Positions 45,298-53,510 of a stretch of 64,000 bases of DNA are shown here, piece after piece. A program made the translations under genes and the position numbers. Below the pieces are notes generated by a model. That model did not search any database, had not been told where the DNA came from, and saw nothing but the letters and a program-made list of their open reading frames with translations. Within the stretch, counting starts at the first letter, position 1, and each line of letters starts with the position of its first letter. Source of the stretch: CAKZNE01 sp002695025 (GTDB taxonomy: Bacteria; Bacteroidota; Bacteroidia; Flavobacteriales; Schleiferiaceae); contig CAJWML010000007.1 in assembly GCA_913043285.1 (NCBI GenBank), positions 111,464-175,463 of the forward strand, in the 5' to 3' direction.

Positions 45298-46994
45298 GCT
45301 GGATTGATAAAAAATATAAAGAAGAACTCGGAGAGCAGAATTTCCCCGAAAGCCTGAAACAAAAGGGCTGGGCGGATATGGAAAACATGCTGGATGCCGA
45401 AATGCCGGTCACCGGAGGTGGAAGCCGAGGGGGGCAGCTATGGATGGCGGTCAGGATATTTTCCGTTCTCCTTATTTTGCTGTTGCCCCTGGCCTGGTAT
45501 ATGGGTTTCTTTGATGGAGACCCGGCCGCTACGGAAGGTCCTGCTGTGGAGCAAAGCCCGGTGGTTTCCCATGAGGAAGAAGCTGCACCGGCCCCTGAAG
45601 AAGCAGCTGCCGGTGATGTTGATGCTTTAGCTGGCCATGAAGTGGCTGCAGAGATCAGCACAGAGAATGAGGTAGCGGGCAGTACCGAAGTTGAAGCTAC
45701 TACAGGACCTGAAAAAAGTAAGGATAAACCGGGCGTTGCTCAGCAAGACAACTCCCCGGCCGGGCAACCCGGATCGTTTGCCGGTACTTCAGGTGAGCAG
45801 GCTACGGTTGCGGGAAAATCACCCATCGTAACAGCGGATAATACCCCTTCAGGAGATGATGATCCGTTTACAGCTAGCCGGGAAGAAGATGAACCGGATA
45901 CCAGGATCACGGATAGGGAACTGGCTGTTACCGGAACAGAACCGGTCATAGCCAACCCAACTACCGGGGATGATCAGGTAGTGGATAATAATCCTGCGGA
46001 AACGGCAGACCCCAAAACTACTGAAAAGCTGGATGCGGTAGCCACTGCTACTGAGCAGGAAGCTGAAAGCCGTCCGGAAGAAGGTGCAGTGACGGCTGAA
46101 GCCACTAATGCAGTTAATGAAACGGCTTCGGAAAACGAAGCACCCAAAGCCAGCTTTAAACGGGCTCACCTTGCTTTTCCCCAGCTTGCCGAAACGGATG
46201 TGTTGACCCAGTCGGCTGAAGACGAAGAAAAACTCAGCCTTTTCTCACGGGAGAGGTTCTCGGTTTCTATATGGGGAGGCTATGCATATACCGGTAAATT
46301 GCTGGAAGCGGATGAGGCCGGGTACCTGGAAAAACGCCAGGCTGAAGAGGAAGCTATACGGAGTATTCCCACCGGGGTTAACCTTGATTACTTCTTCAAC
46401 TCCAACTGGACTTTTGGCCTGGGTATAGGCTGGAATGAGTATGGCGAAGACCTGCAATACAATTTTAACCGTAGGGATACGGTTCTGCTGGACGGACGAT
46501 TCAACTCACCGGATGAATACACCAATGTAGTGTCAGTAGACTCTACACGCGTAATTGATGGTATCCTGCAGGGACATTGGGAGTATACCGTGGTATACGA
46601 TTACCAGGATACGGTATCCGAAAAAAATAATGGGCGTACCAGCTGGAGGTATATTGAGATACCACTTACCGTAGGTTACCGCTTTGGTAACGGGCGGGTT
46701 AAACCATGGGTACGTACCGGTATCGCACTGGGGATCCCGGTTCAAACCTCCTTCCGCTATATCCGTCCCGGCTATGCCGGTATCCTGGATAATGAGGAGA
46801 ATGGACAACTGGTGGCTCCGCTGCAGTACAGTGCGCTTTTCAATGTTGGTGTGGATTGGTACCTGGCGCGTAACTTCAGCCTACGGTTGAATGGTTTTGG
46901 TAGCATGCAATTGAATTCTTCCCTGGTGCAGGATGGTGTCCGCCAGCGTTATTACCAGCTTGGCGTAAGCCTGGGTGCCGCCTATAATTTCTAG
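45294..46994 (+). CDS. Envelope-spanning protein: anti-sigma-like N-terminus, TM helix, acidic linker, outer-membrane beta-barrel
   Basis: A 566-residue protein starting with GTG. Residues 1-49 are charged and probably cytoplasmic, 50-70 form one membrane helix (AVRIFSVLLILLLPLAWYMG), about 75-315 are a low-complexity linker rich in E, A, T, P and D, and about 316-566 form an outer-membrane beta-barrel (alternating pattern from FSVSIWGGYAYTG to YYQLGVSLGAAYNF, ending in Phe). No signal peptide other than the helix. The position next to an ECF factor suggests that the N-terminus restrains the sigma factor and the barrel senses the surface (inference). The two parts are usually separate genes. 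Confidence 0.8.
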   Translation: MSWIDKKYKEELGEQNFPESLKQKGWADMENMLDAEMPVTGGGSRGGQLWMAVRIFSVLLILLLPLAWYMGFFDGDPAATEGPAVEQSPVVSHEEEAAPAPEEAAAGDVDALAGHEVAAEISTENEVAGSTEVEATTGPEKSKDKPGVAQQDNSPAGQPGSFAGTSGEQATVAGKSPIVTADNTPSGDDDPFTASREEDEPDTRITDRELAVTGTEPVIANPTTGDDQVVDNNPAETADPKTTEKLDAVATATEQEAESRPEEGAVTAEATNAVNETASENEAPKASFKRAHLAFPQLAETDVLTQSAEDEEKLSLFSRERFSVSIWGGYAYTGKLLEADEAGYLEKRQAEEEAIRSIPTGVNLDYFFNSNWTFGLGIGWNEYGEDLQYNFNRRDTVLLDGRFNSPDEYTNVVSVDSTRVIDGILQGHWEYTVVYDYQDTVSEKNNGRTSWRYIEIPLTVGYRFGNGRVKPWVRTGIALGIPVQTSFRYIRPGYAGILDNEENGQLVAPLQYSALFNVGVDWYLARNFSLRLNGFGSMQLNSSLVQDGVRQRYYQLGVSLGAAYNF

Positions 46995-47119
46995 ATCAGC
47001 TCCGTTGCGCACCTCTAAGCGTTTCTTGGCAGCAACTTAAAGTATTAGCATTGGGAAGGTTGTGGCCCTTCAATACTCCCACCCAGAAGGGGACTCAGGG
47101 AGACCGCTGATCTGACTTG

Positions 47120-47163
47120 AATAAATCCTGGGTCAGAGCACTCAGCCTGACCCAGGATTTATT
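47120..47163. terminator. Long perfect hairpin, bidirectional terminator
   Basis: A 17-bp perfect stem (AATAAATCCTGGGTCAG and its complement) with a 10-nt loop between the convergent barrel-protein and Cys-rich protein genes. The preceding 46995-47119 contains a half REP module (CCCTTCAATAC ... GGACTCAGGGAGACC). Confidence 0.75.
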
Positions 47164-47178
47164 TATGAATCTGCAATC

Positions 47179-47493
47179 TTAGAACCGGGCGCAGGCTTCC
47201 GCACATTCGCGGCAGGCTTTAGCACAGTCTTTACAGTGTTCATCATCATGTTTACCGCACTCTTCTGCACAGGCACGGCATGCTTTCGCACAAAGCTGTA
47301 CCACTTCACGGGCATGTGATGCGTCCATGGCCAGCAGGCTGGCCGCGGTAAGGCAAAGTTCTGCACACTCCCGGTCGTTACGGATACAGTTTACCATTTT
47401 CTTTACGTCCTCTTCGCCCAAACATTCATTGGCGCAGCGTTGACAATAGGCTGCGCAGTTGTGCAGCACTTGTATCAATTCCTGGTGTTTCAT
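47179..47493 (-). CDS. Four-helix-bundle copper-binding protein (Csp/DUF326)
   Basis: A 104-residue protein with 16 cysteines in CxxxC and CxxC spacing along helices (HNCAAYCQRCANEC, QLCAKACRACAEEC, CKDCAKACRECAEAC). This is the DUF326/Csp pattern, in which thiols line a bundle that stores Cu(I). There is no signal peptide, so it is the cytosolic type (Csp3-like). It is a single gene. Confidence 0.9.
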   Translation of the reverse strand: MKHQELIQVLHNCAAYCQRCANECLGEEDVKKMVNCIRNDRECAELCLTAASLLAMDASHAREVVQLCAKACRACAEECGKHDDEHCKDCAKACRECAEACARF

Positions 47494-47629
47494 GGGTACC
47501 TGTTTTTGGTTATGCCTGCTTAACGGTAGGGGGTAGGGATAGTTTATATTCCTTAGGATGTATTCCCGTGAAGATGCGGAGTACTCTTGCCGGCAGGGAT
47601 AATGATCTTCTTAAAGGCACAGGTTTAAA

Positions 47630-48364
47630 TTACCCGTTCTTCATCATCCGGTCTGCGAGTTTGGGGGATATGCGGTGGATGAGTTTCAATAGTTTGGTTT
47701 TGCCGATGTAGCTTTCAAAACGGTCTTTGCTGAAGTCGTTAAAAAATTCCTCCGTCAGCTGGTCCGGTGAGATTTTTGATTTTCCACGTCCTGCAGTCAT
47801 GGGCGTGTCTACCAGGGCTGGAATGATCTCAAACACCTTTACACCGCTGTTCTCCAACTGGTAGCGCAGGGCCTTGCTGTAGCTGTGAATGGCTGATTTT
47901 GTAGCGCAATAAACCGGTGCCGATTGCTTGGGAGCTATAAAAAGTCCGCTGCTCACGTTAATGATGGCGCTATTTTTATTTTGAAGCAGCAAGGGCAGTA
48001 GCATGCCCGTCAGTTTCAGCGGGGCGCTTAGGTTGGTGCTAATCTCGTAGTCTATTTTGGTCAGGATGTCCGGTTCCTGCACAAAGCTATAGTTATACTG
48101 AACAGCCGCATTGTTTACCAGGGTGTTTAAACCGGGGTGATGTTGTTCCAGGAAGAGGCGCAGCTCGTCTAATGCGCTTTGTTCGGTGAGATCACCGGCA
48201 AAGGTTACCATACCGGGATGATCATTCTTAACCTGCTGCAACCTGGTAGTATCCCGGCCCGTAATGATGACGGTGTTTTGAAGGGACAAAAACCGTTTGG
48301 CTAAAGAAAGGCCTATGCCGGATGAACCCCCGGTGATTAATACGGTGTTTCCTGTGGTGATCAT
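47630..48364 (-). CDS. Short-chain dehydrogenase/reductase
   Basis: A 244-residue SDR with the nucleotide motif GGSSGIG at residue 12, NNAA near 87, catalytic Ser in INVSSG and YCATK (YxxxK) near 152. It resembles the DltE-like group; substrate unknown. The ATG overlaps the darcynin gene stop by 4 bp. Confidence 0.92.
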   Translation of the reverse strand: MITTGNTVLITGGSSGIGLSLAKRFLSLQNTVIITGRDTTRLQQVKNDHPGMVTFAGDLTEQSALDELRLFLEQHHPGLNTLVNNAAVQYNYSFVQEPDILTKIDYEISTNLSAPLKLTGMLLPLLLQNKNSAIINVSSGLFIAPKQSAPVYCATKSAIHSYSKALRYQLENSGVKVFEIIPALVDTPMTAGRGKSKISPDQLTEEFFNDFSKDRFESYIGKTKLLKLIHRISPKLADRMMKNG

Positions 48365-48786
48365 TCTTTTTCCCGTTTAAACCGTTCGTTGAAATCTTCA
48401 AAGCGGTTTTCCTGCCCCAGGATTATATCCTTGATCTCAAAATAAGGAGCATTGTACACTTCGGTATCGCGAAGCAACTCCATCATAAGTTGGTAATCGT
48501 CTATATGGGAAGTATTTACGATCATAAAATCGGAAACACCGGCATGAAAATATTCGCTGTCAAACATTTGGATATTCACCGTTTGGCCTACCCGTGCAAA
48601 AATGGGCGTAAGCTTCTTTTCCACAAATGCACTGCGTTCATCCCTGCTTAAAGCCAGCCATTGGGGAGTGGCATTCATTAAAATTAAAATGGTGTAAGGC
48701 TTTTGATTTTCCATAGTATTGGGTTCATTTTGTGCATGGGCTCCTAAACACCATGCCGTTAAAAGAATAAGTAGTAGCTTCTTCAT
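48361..48786 (-). CDS. Exported darcynin-family protein
   Basis: A 141-residue protein. The first 18 residues from the ATG at 48786 form a signal peptide (LLLILLTAWCLGAHAQ). The mature part (YTILILMNATPQWLALSRDE, then DIILGQENRFEDF) matches darcynin, a small ferredoxin-like family of unknown function. A Sec signal on this family is unusual. It lies between a Crp-type regulator gene and the SDR gene. Confidence 0.8.
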   Translation of the reverse strand: MKKLLLILLTAWCLGAHAQNEPNTMENQKPYTILILMNATPQWLALSRDERSAFVEKKLTPIFARVGQTVNIQMFDSEYFHAGVSDFMIVNTSHIDDYQLMMELLRDTEVYNAPYFEIKDIILGQENRFEDFNERFKREKE

Positions 48787-48858
48787 GGGATGTGGTTTTG
48801 TATGTGGGTACAAAATTGAAGAAGGCTCCCACCAAATGCATTTACATAGGTAAAGAAA

Positions 48859-49434
48859 TCACCGCCCGGCCATTTTTCGCCTGATCCGGCTTAATTGAGT
48901 GGGGGTAATGCCCAGGTAAGAGGCAATATGGTATTGCGGTACTTGTTGTTCCAGTTGCGGAAAGTGTTTTTGGAAGATCTCGTAGCGCTTATCGGCATCC
49001 AGCAAAACGATCTCAATCTCCCGCTGTTCCTTTTGCACAAAAAACTGCTCCGCCAAAATGCGCGCTGCCCGTTCAATATCGGGGCAGCTTTCATAAAGCT
49101 CCTGGATGCCTGCATAACGGGCTGTCAGGATGGTGCAGTCGGTAAGGGCCTGTTGATGGATCTGGTTGGGAGTTTTAGTGACCAGCGAAGCATAGCCGCC
49201 AATAAAACAGGGATTGGTAAAAAAGTGCTTATTGTATTCTACCGCTTCACTATTGCGGTAAAAAGCCCGGATAATGCCACTTTCCAAAAAGGCAATATCC
49301 CTGGCGGTTTCACCCGCGGTAATAAAGTAATCTCCCTTCTTCAGGCTTTGAGGGCTAAACAATGCTTCCAGCTTATCCCAGCTTTGGGCTGAAATGGGAG
49401 ACAGGCGGTTGAAGAAGGTCTTTAAGCTATGCAT
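48859..49434 (-). CDS. Crp/Fnr-family transcriptional regulator
   Basis: A 191-residue protein with a cNMP-binding-like beta-roll (FSPQSLKKGDYFITAGETAR, AFLESGIIRAFYR) and a C-terminal helix-turn-helix (IASYLGITPTQLSRIRRKM), the short form common in Bacteroidota. It precedes the darcynin-SDR pair by 72 bp in the same direction and may control it. Confidence 0.88.
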   Translation of the reverse strand: MHSLKTFFNRLSPISAQSWDKLEALFSPQSLKKGDYFITAGETARDIAFLESGIIRAFYRNSEAVEYNKHFFTNPCFIGGYASLVTKTPNQIHQQALTDCTILTARYAGIQELYESCPDIERAARILAEQFFVQKEQREIEIVLLDADKRYEIFQKHFPQLEQQVPQYHIASYLGITPTQLSRIRRKMAGR

Positions 49435-49574
49435 GCATCCTTATGTTAGTAAACCACTTGGAGATTATTTCCCAACGGAGCGCGCAGCAGACGCTGCGTT
49501 CCAAAGGCTTTCATAATGGTGTTAAGATAGCAAATCATAGCAGGCTACCATTAAGAAGGAGTTGTAAACCCGTA

Positions 49575-50561
49575 TCAGTTAAAATTAAGGATCTTGACTG
49601 ATGCCTTTTCTTGTTCTGCCTGGGTTTTTATATGGTTCAATACTCTTTTATGGATACTATGAATTATCCAGTCCGACCAAATTCTCCAATAAAGATCTGG
49701 TTTGATGTTATGGTGATACCAGGTTGTACCTTCCAATTCCGTTTGACCATTGGGGAGTTCAGTCAGTTTAAATTGCCCTTTTTCAGAAACAAAGTAGTCG
49801 TGCAGGTGGGGAGCGTCTATGGTCCAGAAACTGAGCTCTTTTAATGGTTGTGGTTGCTGAAGAACGTCAAACTGTAAAAGGTTGGGTTTATCCCAGGTGG
49901 TAATAGGTTCAACAAAACTGCCGGTATTGAAGTTGCAATGGCGTATGGCTCCAACACCTTCGCCCTCTATAGTGGCTTTTACAGGGTAGGCAATACCAGC
50001 ATTAAATATAAACTCTGTAGGTGCATCAAGCGGTGGAAACTCAATAACATTTTTCCAAACCGTTTCTACACTGGCGTTAATGATCACTTTGGTGGTAACG
50101 GGCTTTACGTTGGGTTCAGACTTGCTTTCAACAAATGCGGTTACCGGAATAAAAATTAGCAGAACTACAAGGGAGGTAAGAGAGCGATCAGGTCTTTTTT
50201 TAATAATTGAAAACCCAAGGAGTGCGCCCATCCAGGTAAAGAGTACTCCAATTGGAGCAGCCATGGCAATACAAATTAGTCCTTCTACGGCAAAAGCGAT
50301 CAAGCCCAGGGTGAAAATTCCAAGAGTCTCAAAGCCAATTCGAGTAGCTTGCTGCAGGGTTATTTCCCGCTCATAACCATAGAGAACTGTAGAAGCCAGG
50401 CCAATGAACAAGGGTGTAAGAATAAAAAGAGCTATACCATATTCTCCAATCTTATAAATGCCCCAAAGTGTTAAGGGTGCGGCAAGGAGAATAGTGAGGA
50501 TTATAGAGGCCCATTTTCTCTTCCGTGGGCTGGTCGGTAATATTTTAGTAATGATGTTCAT
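49575..50561 (-). CDS. Membrane protein with C-terminal SRPBCC domain
   Basis: A 328-residue protein: four or five membrane helices in residues 18-150, then an SRPBCC/polyketide-cyclase-like domain (KVIINASVETVWKNVIEFPP, FVEPITTWDKPNLLQFDV, TWYHHNIKPDLYWRIWSDWI). Function unknown. A short hairpin (CGCAGC AGAC GCTGCG) lies downstream at 49484-49500. Confidence 0.8.
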   Translation of the reverse strand: MNIITKILPTSPRKRKWASIILTILLAAPLTLWGIYKIGEYGIALFILTPLFIGLASTVLYGYEREITLQQATRIGFETLGIFTLGLIAFAVEGLICIAMAAPIGVLFTWMGALLGFSIIKKRPDRSLTSLVVLLIFIPVTAFVESKSEPNVKPVTTKVIINASVETVWKNVIEFPPLDAPTEFIFNAGIAYPVKATIEGEGVGAIRHCNFNTGSFVEPITTWDKPNLLQFDVLQQPQPLKELSFWTIDAPHLHDYFVSEKGQFKLTELPNGQTELEGTTWYHHNIKPDLYWRIWSDWIIHSIHKRVLNHIKTQAEQEKASVKILNFN

Positions 50562-50970
50562 CTTGGCTGCAACGGGTGCTAGTGCAATGTAGAACTTTTT
50601 GTATCAAACCCAGCGCAGGATTTTTCCCGGACGGATGTTGCAAACTTTCATTTGTGCAAAGACTCAGGTTGACAGCCGAAGGCATTTCTGAAAATAAGGA
50701 AGAAGCGGTCAGTCTGAGTGCTCCGAACTAGCTTCGGAGCGTATCGAAGACTGTGCGCAGGCATTGATCCAATGCTGTAAAATGTTTTAGGTATTGCGGT
50801 TATCGCCCTTCGACTTGTCTGCCGAGAGGCAGGTACTTTCCCCCAGGCCGTTGGCCTGCGTGAAAACTCAGGGAGACAACCGTAGACTTTGGTGGGTCAT
50901 GCTGGGTTTCCATCCCGATCCCGTCCCGAGTGCTCGGGATCGGGAGCAGGAGTATCAAAGAGTGGTGTAT
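50562..50970. repeat. Intergenic REP-type repeat region
   Basis: 409 bp without a gene. From 50710 it carries the same module as 56430-56990: GTCTGAGTG, a private hairpin (CTCCGAACTAGCTTCGGAG), TATCGAAGACTGTGCG, a spacer, then CCCTTCGA, a second hairpin region and ACTCAGGGAGACAACC. At 50914-50945 the GATCCCGTCCCGAG/CTCGGGATCGGGA stem recurs. These GTC..GAG/CTTCGA palindromes are widespread in Bacteroidota intergenic DNA (established knowledge). Confidence 0.65.
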
Positions 50971-51657
50971 TCATTGGTATTTACTGGATACCTCCATAAA
51001 TATCCGGTTTATCACGTAAGGGATAGAATAATCCCGGTTTTCGTCACAGTAATAACAATGCGATAATCCCTGGCTATGTGAAAATTCATGGATCCAGTTT
51101 GATCCAATGGCTTCTATAGAGAACTTTCGGAAAAACCATTTCTTGTTATAGATCTTACCGTCTCCAATTTCCTTAGCTAAAGCCTTTTCAAAGAAGGGAA
51201 ACCGGAACCCCATACCATAGAGCTCTATGTTTAAATTAATGACCAATTCCAAAGGTCTGGAGGAGTCATTGGGATGCCCGTTTATAAGGCTATTAACAAT
51301 TTGCGATCCCTCAATCACCCGTTCTTTTCCTTCTTTTCCTTTCCATAAGGTATACCTGTAGTGCCCATAGTTTTCCAGGGCATTCCAAAAATCCGGATCA
51401 TTAAGCACTTTAGTACAAAGTGCAGCTACTTGATTTGCTCTCTCGGTATCTGTTTCTTTTTTAAAGTCAGCGGCTACCATTACTTTAAACGTAGTGGGCA
51501 TTTCATAGTCTGTATCCTGCAACTGTGAAAGGATCTGCTCCTCAACCTGACCACATGCGTATCCTTTTTGGTTTTTCTGCGGACATGGCTGGTTTTGCGC
51601 GATGGCGAATAATGAAATAAGTACGGACAGGATTGAACCGGTAATTTTTATTTTCAT
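50971..51657 (-). CDS. Exported zinc-metallopeptidase-like protein
   Basis: A 228-residue protein with a signal peptide (SVLISLFAIAQ). Residues 190-200 read HEFSHSQGLSH, a complete HExxHxxGxxH zinc motif of the metzincin type, followed by a Cys pair (CYYC) and YSIPYV. No Met-turn is obvious. Substrate unknown. A TACCTTTG -7 box lies upstream at 51696-51703. Confidence 0.72.
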   Translation of the reverse strand: MKIKITGSILSVLISLFAIAQNQPCPQKNQKGYACGQVEEQILSQLQDTDYEMPTTFKVMVAADFKKETDTERANQVAALCTKVLNDPDFWNALENYGHYRYTLWKGKEGKERVIEGSQIVNSLINGHPNDSSRPLELVINLNIELYGMGFRFPFFEKALAKEIGDGKIYNKKWFFRKFSIEAIGSNWIHEFSHSQGLSHCYYCDENRDYSIPYVINRIFMEVSSKYQ

Positions 51658-51695
51658 AGTTATACGGTTTTAGAAAGTACTTCTGGAAATGGTAC

Positions 51696-51703
51696 CAAAG
51701 GTA
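51696..51703 (-). promoter_or_regulatory. -7 box for the metallopeptidase-like gene
   Basis: Exact TACCTTTG on the minus strand, 38 bp before the ATG; -33 box not clear. Confidence 0.35.
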
Positions 51704-51750
51704 ATATTGCTGGCCCGGTGATATAGGGATAGATCTTAGCGAAGTTTAGG

Positions 51751-51915
51751 TTATCTTTTTCCGCAGGTCCGGCATTTCAAGGAGTCCAGCATGGAAAAGG
51801 CGTTTTTCCACTGGTAATGGCGGCAGCTTTCATTACCACAGCCGGCAGCCCGGCAATTGCTGCATACGTACCATCTTCTTCCGCATTGGGAACATTTTCC
51901 TTTTTCATCCGGCAT
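51751..51915 (-). CDS. 54-residue Cys-rich zinc-ribbon-like protein
   Basis: From ATG 51915 to TAA 51751 runs a 54-codon frame with eight cysteines in pairs: CSQC (8, 11), CSNC (18, 21), C26, C31 and CRTC (48, 51), with many basic residues. The spacing fits two small zinc-binding knuckles. It starts 30 bp after the stop of the small membrane protein upstream and is probably co-transcribed with it. No named family is claimed. Confidence 0.65.
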   Translation of the reverse strand: MPDEKGKCSQCGRRWYVCSNCRAAGCGNESCRHYQWKNAFSMLDSLKCRTCGKR

Positions 51916-51945
51916 TTTTTTTAGGGTTTGGTAAAGGCCGTTGTT

Positions 51946-52149
51946 TTAGGAGTTAGAGGTATAAGCATCATATACATTCCAGGCCCATACCGCAAAAGGG
52001 GCTATGATGGTCCACCACAGGAAGAAGGCTACCACTCCGCCTATGATCCATATAGCTATTCCTTTTAAGATGTGGCCTTTAATGAGCTGGCCCAGGCCGG
52101 GAATAAAGAAGGAGATAAGGGCCGGTACACCGTGGGTTTGTTTTTGCAT
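51946..52149 (-). CDS. TM2-like small membrane protein
   Basis: A 67-residue protein with an N-terminal PALISFFIPGLGQLIKGHIL motif typical of TM2-domain-like small proteins, and two hydrophobic segments (about 10-22 and 30-58). It pairs with the Cys-rich protein downstream. Function unknown. Confidence 0.7.
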   Translation of the reverse strand: MQKQTHGVPALISFFIPGLGQLIKGHILKGIAIWIIGGVVAFFLWWTIIAPFAVWAWNVYDAYTSNS

Positions 52150-52182
52150 GAGGTTTGGTTTAAATTGTTAATTTATATTGAA

Positions 52183-52206
52183 GGCACGAACAAAGATGTT
52201 CGCACC
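52183..52206. repeat. Hairpin after the last cassette-like gene
   Basis: GGCACGAAC and GTTCGCACC (one mispair plus a wobble) with a 6-nt loop. Its GTTCGTGCC half (minus strand) resembles the GTTGTGCC of the attC-like site at 52651-52710, so it may be a degenerate end of the array, or simply a terminator. Confidence 0.4.
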
Positions 52207-52235
52207 AGCCGAGGGGGCCTAGTTTTTTTCTTTTT

Positions 52236-52640
52236 TCATTCTGTTTTCTTGACACACCTTATGGTTCCTGTACTGTCAATTATGGTAAAGTATTTCCATT
52301 CAATGTCAACAGGTTCAAGTTCAATTGGGTTGGTCAGTTCAATTTTAATGTCATTCGACTCATCTGTTAAATTCAACTTAGTTACCTCAATTTCAGGATA
52401 ACCTATTGCTCTGATGTTAAGTCGATAAAATCCTCCTTTAAGGTTATCAATTTTGAAATGTCCTTCGAAGTCTGTTTTTGTTGTCAACAAGGTTGAGTCA
52501 TTTTTAATCAACTCAATTTTCGCCATCGGAAATCCTAACTGGTCGGTCGAGTCTACAACCGTTCCTGTCAATTCTATTTTCTGACCTACTGTGAGCAGTG
52601 GTAAAAATGTCCAAATTATTATAAGTAGATTCTGTTTCAT
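52236..52640 (-). CDS. Exported carboxypeptidase-regulatory-like domain protein (cassette 4)
   Basis: A 134-residue protein: signal peptide to about VGQ (residue 19), then one CarboxypepD_reg-like beta-sandwich (ELTGTVVDSTDQLGFPMAKI, TDFEGHFKIDNLKGGFYRL) and a short tail. Function unknown. The ATG is 10 bp after the GTTGTGC core of the attC-like site upstream, and the coding sequence is AT-rich like the other cassettes. Confidence 0.75.
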   Translation of the reverse strand: MKQNLLIIIWTFLPLLTVGQKIELTGTVVDSTDQLGFPMAKIELIKNDSTLLTTKTDFEGHFKIDNLKGGFYRLNIRAIGYPEIEVTKLNLTDESNDIKIELTNPIELEPVDIEWKYFTIIDSTGTIRCVKKTE

Positions 52641-52650
52641 TTTAAATTAG

Positions 52651-52710
52651 GCACAACGTTCTGGCTATGAGTAGTAGCGTCCCGCAGGGCATTGCGTATA
52701 GGTGTTGTTT
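52651..52710 (-). repeat. attC-like site, short form (60 bp)
   Basis: On the minus strand it starts near AACAACACC, has CTAT/ATAG and other partial complementarity inside, and ends in GTTGTGC, 10 bp before the next ATG. The arms ACAAC/GTTGT pair. The last codons of the upstream gene run into it. Length matches the shortest known attC sites (about 57-60 bp). Confidence 0.5.
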
Positions 52711-53360
52711 GGTTCAGTTTTTTCTTTTTTTATTCTGAGGGTCTTTAAATGTTTAGTTTCTATCACAGCGCTAATTTCCTTTAGTCCTGATAGTTTTAAT
52801 TTTGATGATGGAGTAGCTAGGTGATAAACCAAGATTCTGTACTCGTTCTGATATTGAAAACTATCCTGTTTGTGAAAAAGGGAGATCTCACCGTCAAGTT
52901 CTTTAGGATCATAATAGGTTACCTTCTTTCTTTTAACTCCTAAGTCTTTGTCCGATACAGCTTTGTCAAGTATTTCAAAAAATCGTTTCCAGTCTAAAAT
53001 AAGAAGGGTTTTTTCTCCTAGTTCTAATAACCTATCGTCATAGCTAGATAAATCTTTATCAAGTTCTAATTCTAACCAATGTAGGGAGCAGCAATGAGTT
53101 CTTGGGTCTACTAGGTGTTCATGAAATTGCGCTTTAAAGTCTCTAAACACTTGGTGGAAATGGATTTCTTGTTCTTCAGTTTTTAAGGTCAGGCGGTTTA
53201 TTTGTTGGTTGTTGACGTTTAATTCCTTTGGGTCAAGCCTACCGGCCTTGTCAGGTTTTGAACTTCTGAAATTCTTTATGTTGCTGAAAAACAGGTACTC
53301 GTTTTCGTACATGTCATCGATGTGGTTTGCTTTCCCTATTTTACTTAGAATCAGATACAT
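52665..53360 (-). CDS. DUF2971-like protein (cassette 3)
   Basis: A 231-residue cytoplasmic protein. Several features recall DUF2971: the N-terminal LFFSNIKNFRSSKPDKAG, HCCSLHWLELE near residue 88, and SFQYQNEYRILVYHL near residue 170. Function unknown. The last residues (TYTQCPAGRYYS) are encoded by the attC-like site, as often seen in gene cassettes. The ATG lies 10 bp after the GTTGATC core of the upstream site. Confidence 0.6.
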   Translation of the reverse strand: MYLILSKIGKANHIDDMYENEYLFFSNIKNFRSSKPDKAGRLDPKELNVNNQQINRLTLKTEEQEIHFHQVFRDFKAQFHEHLVDPRTHCCSLHWLELELDKDLSSYDDRLLELGEKTLLILDWKRFFEILDKAVSDKDLGVKRKKVTYYDPKELDGEISLFHKQDSFQYQNEYRILVYHLATPSSKLKLSGLKEISAVIETKHLKTLRIKKEKTEPNNTYTQCPAGRYYS

Positions 53361-53370
53361 TTTAAATTGA

Positions 53371-53501
53371 GATCAACGGTTTGCATATGGCAAGTGCGGA
53401 ATTTCGAAACCGCTTTCTTGTCCACCTACCGTAAATTTATTTAGTTGTAATATCTTCATTTTTAAGTAGTCAGCTCGCATTTGCTATAGCCGATGTTGGG
53501 C
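53371..53501 (-). repeat. attC-like site, long form (131 bp)
   Basis: On the minus strand: GCCCAAC at one end (RYYYAAC form) and GTTGATC at the other, partial stem GCAAATGCGAG with CTTGCCATATGC. It has the same length as the site at 54276-54406 and shares CAACGGTTT, a TTTCGAA core and TGTCCACC at nearly the same offsets. Confidence 0.6.
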
Positions 53502-53510
53502 AACGTTTTT

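Noticed and set aside
47120..47163. Perfect 17-bp inverted repeat as an IS end or attC site
   Set aside because: No transposase or GTTRRRY/RYYYAAC cores; it sits between two convergent genes and fits a bidirectional terminator.
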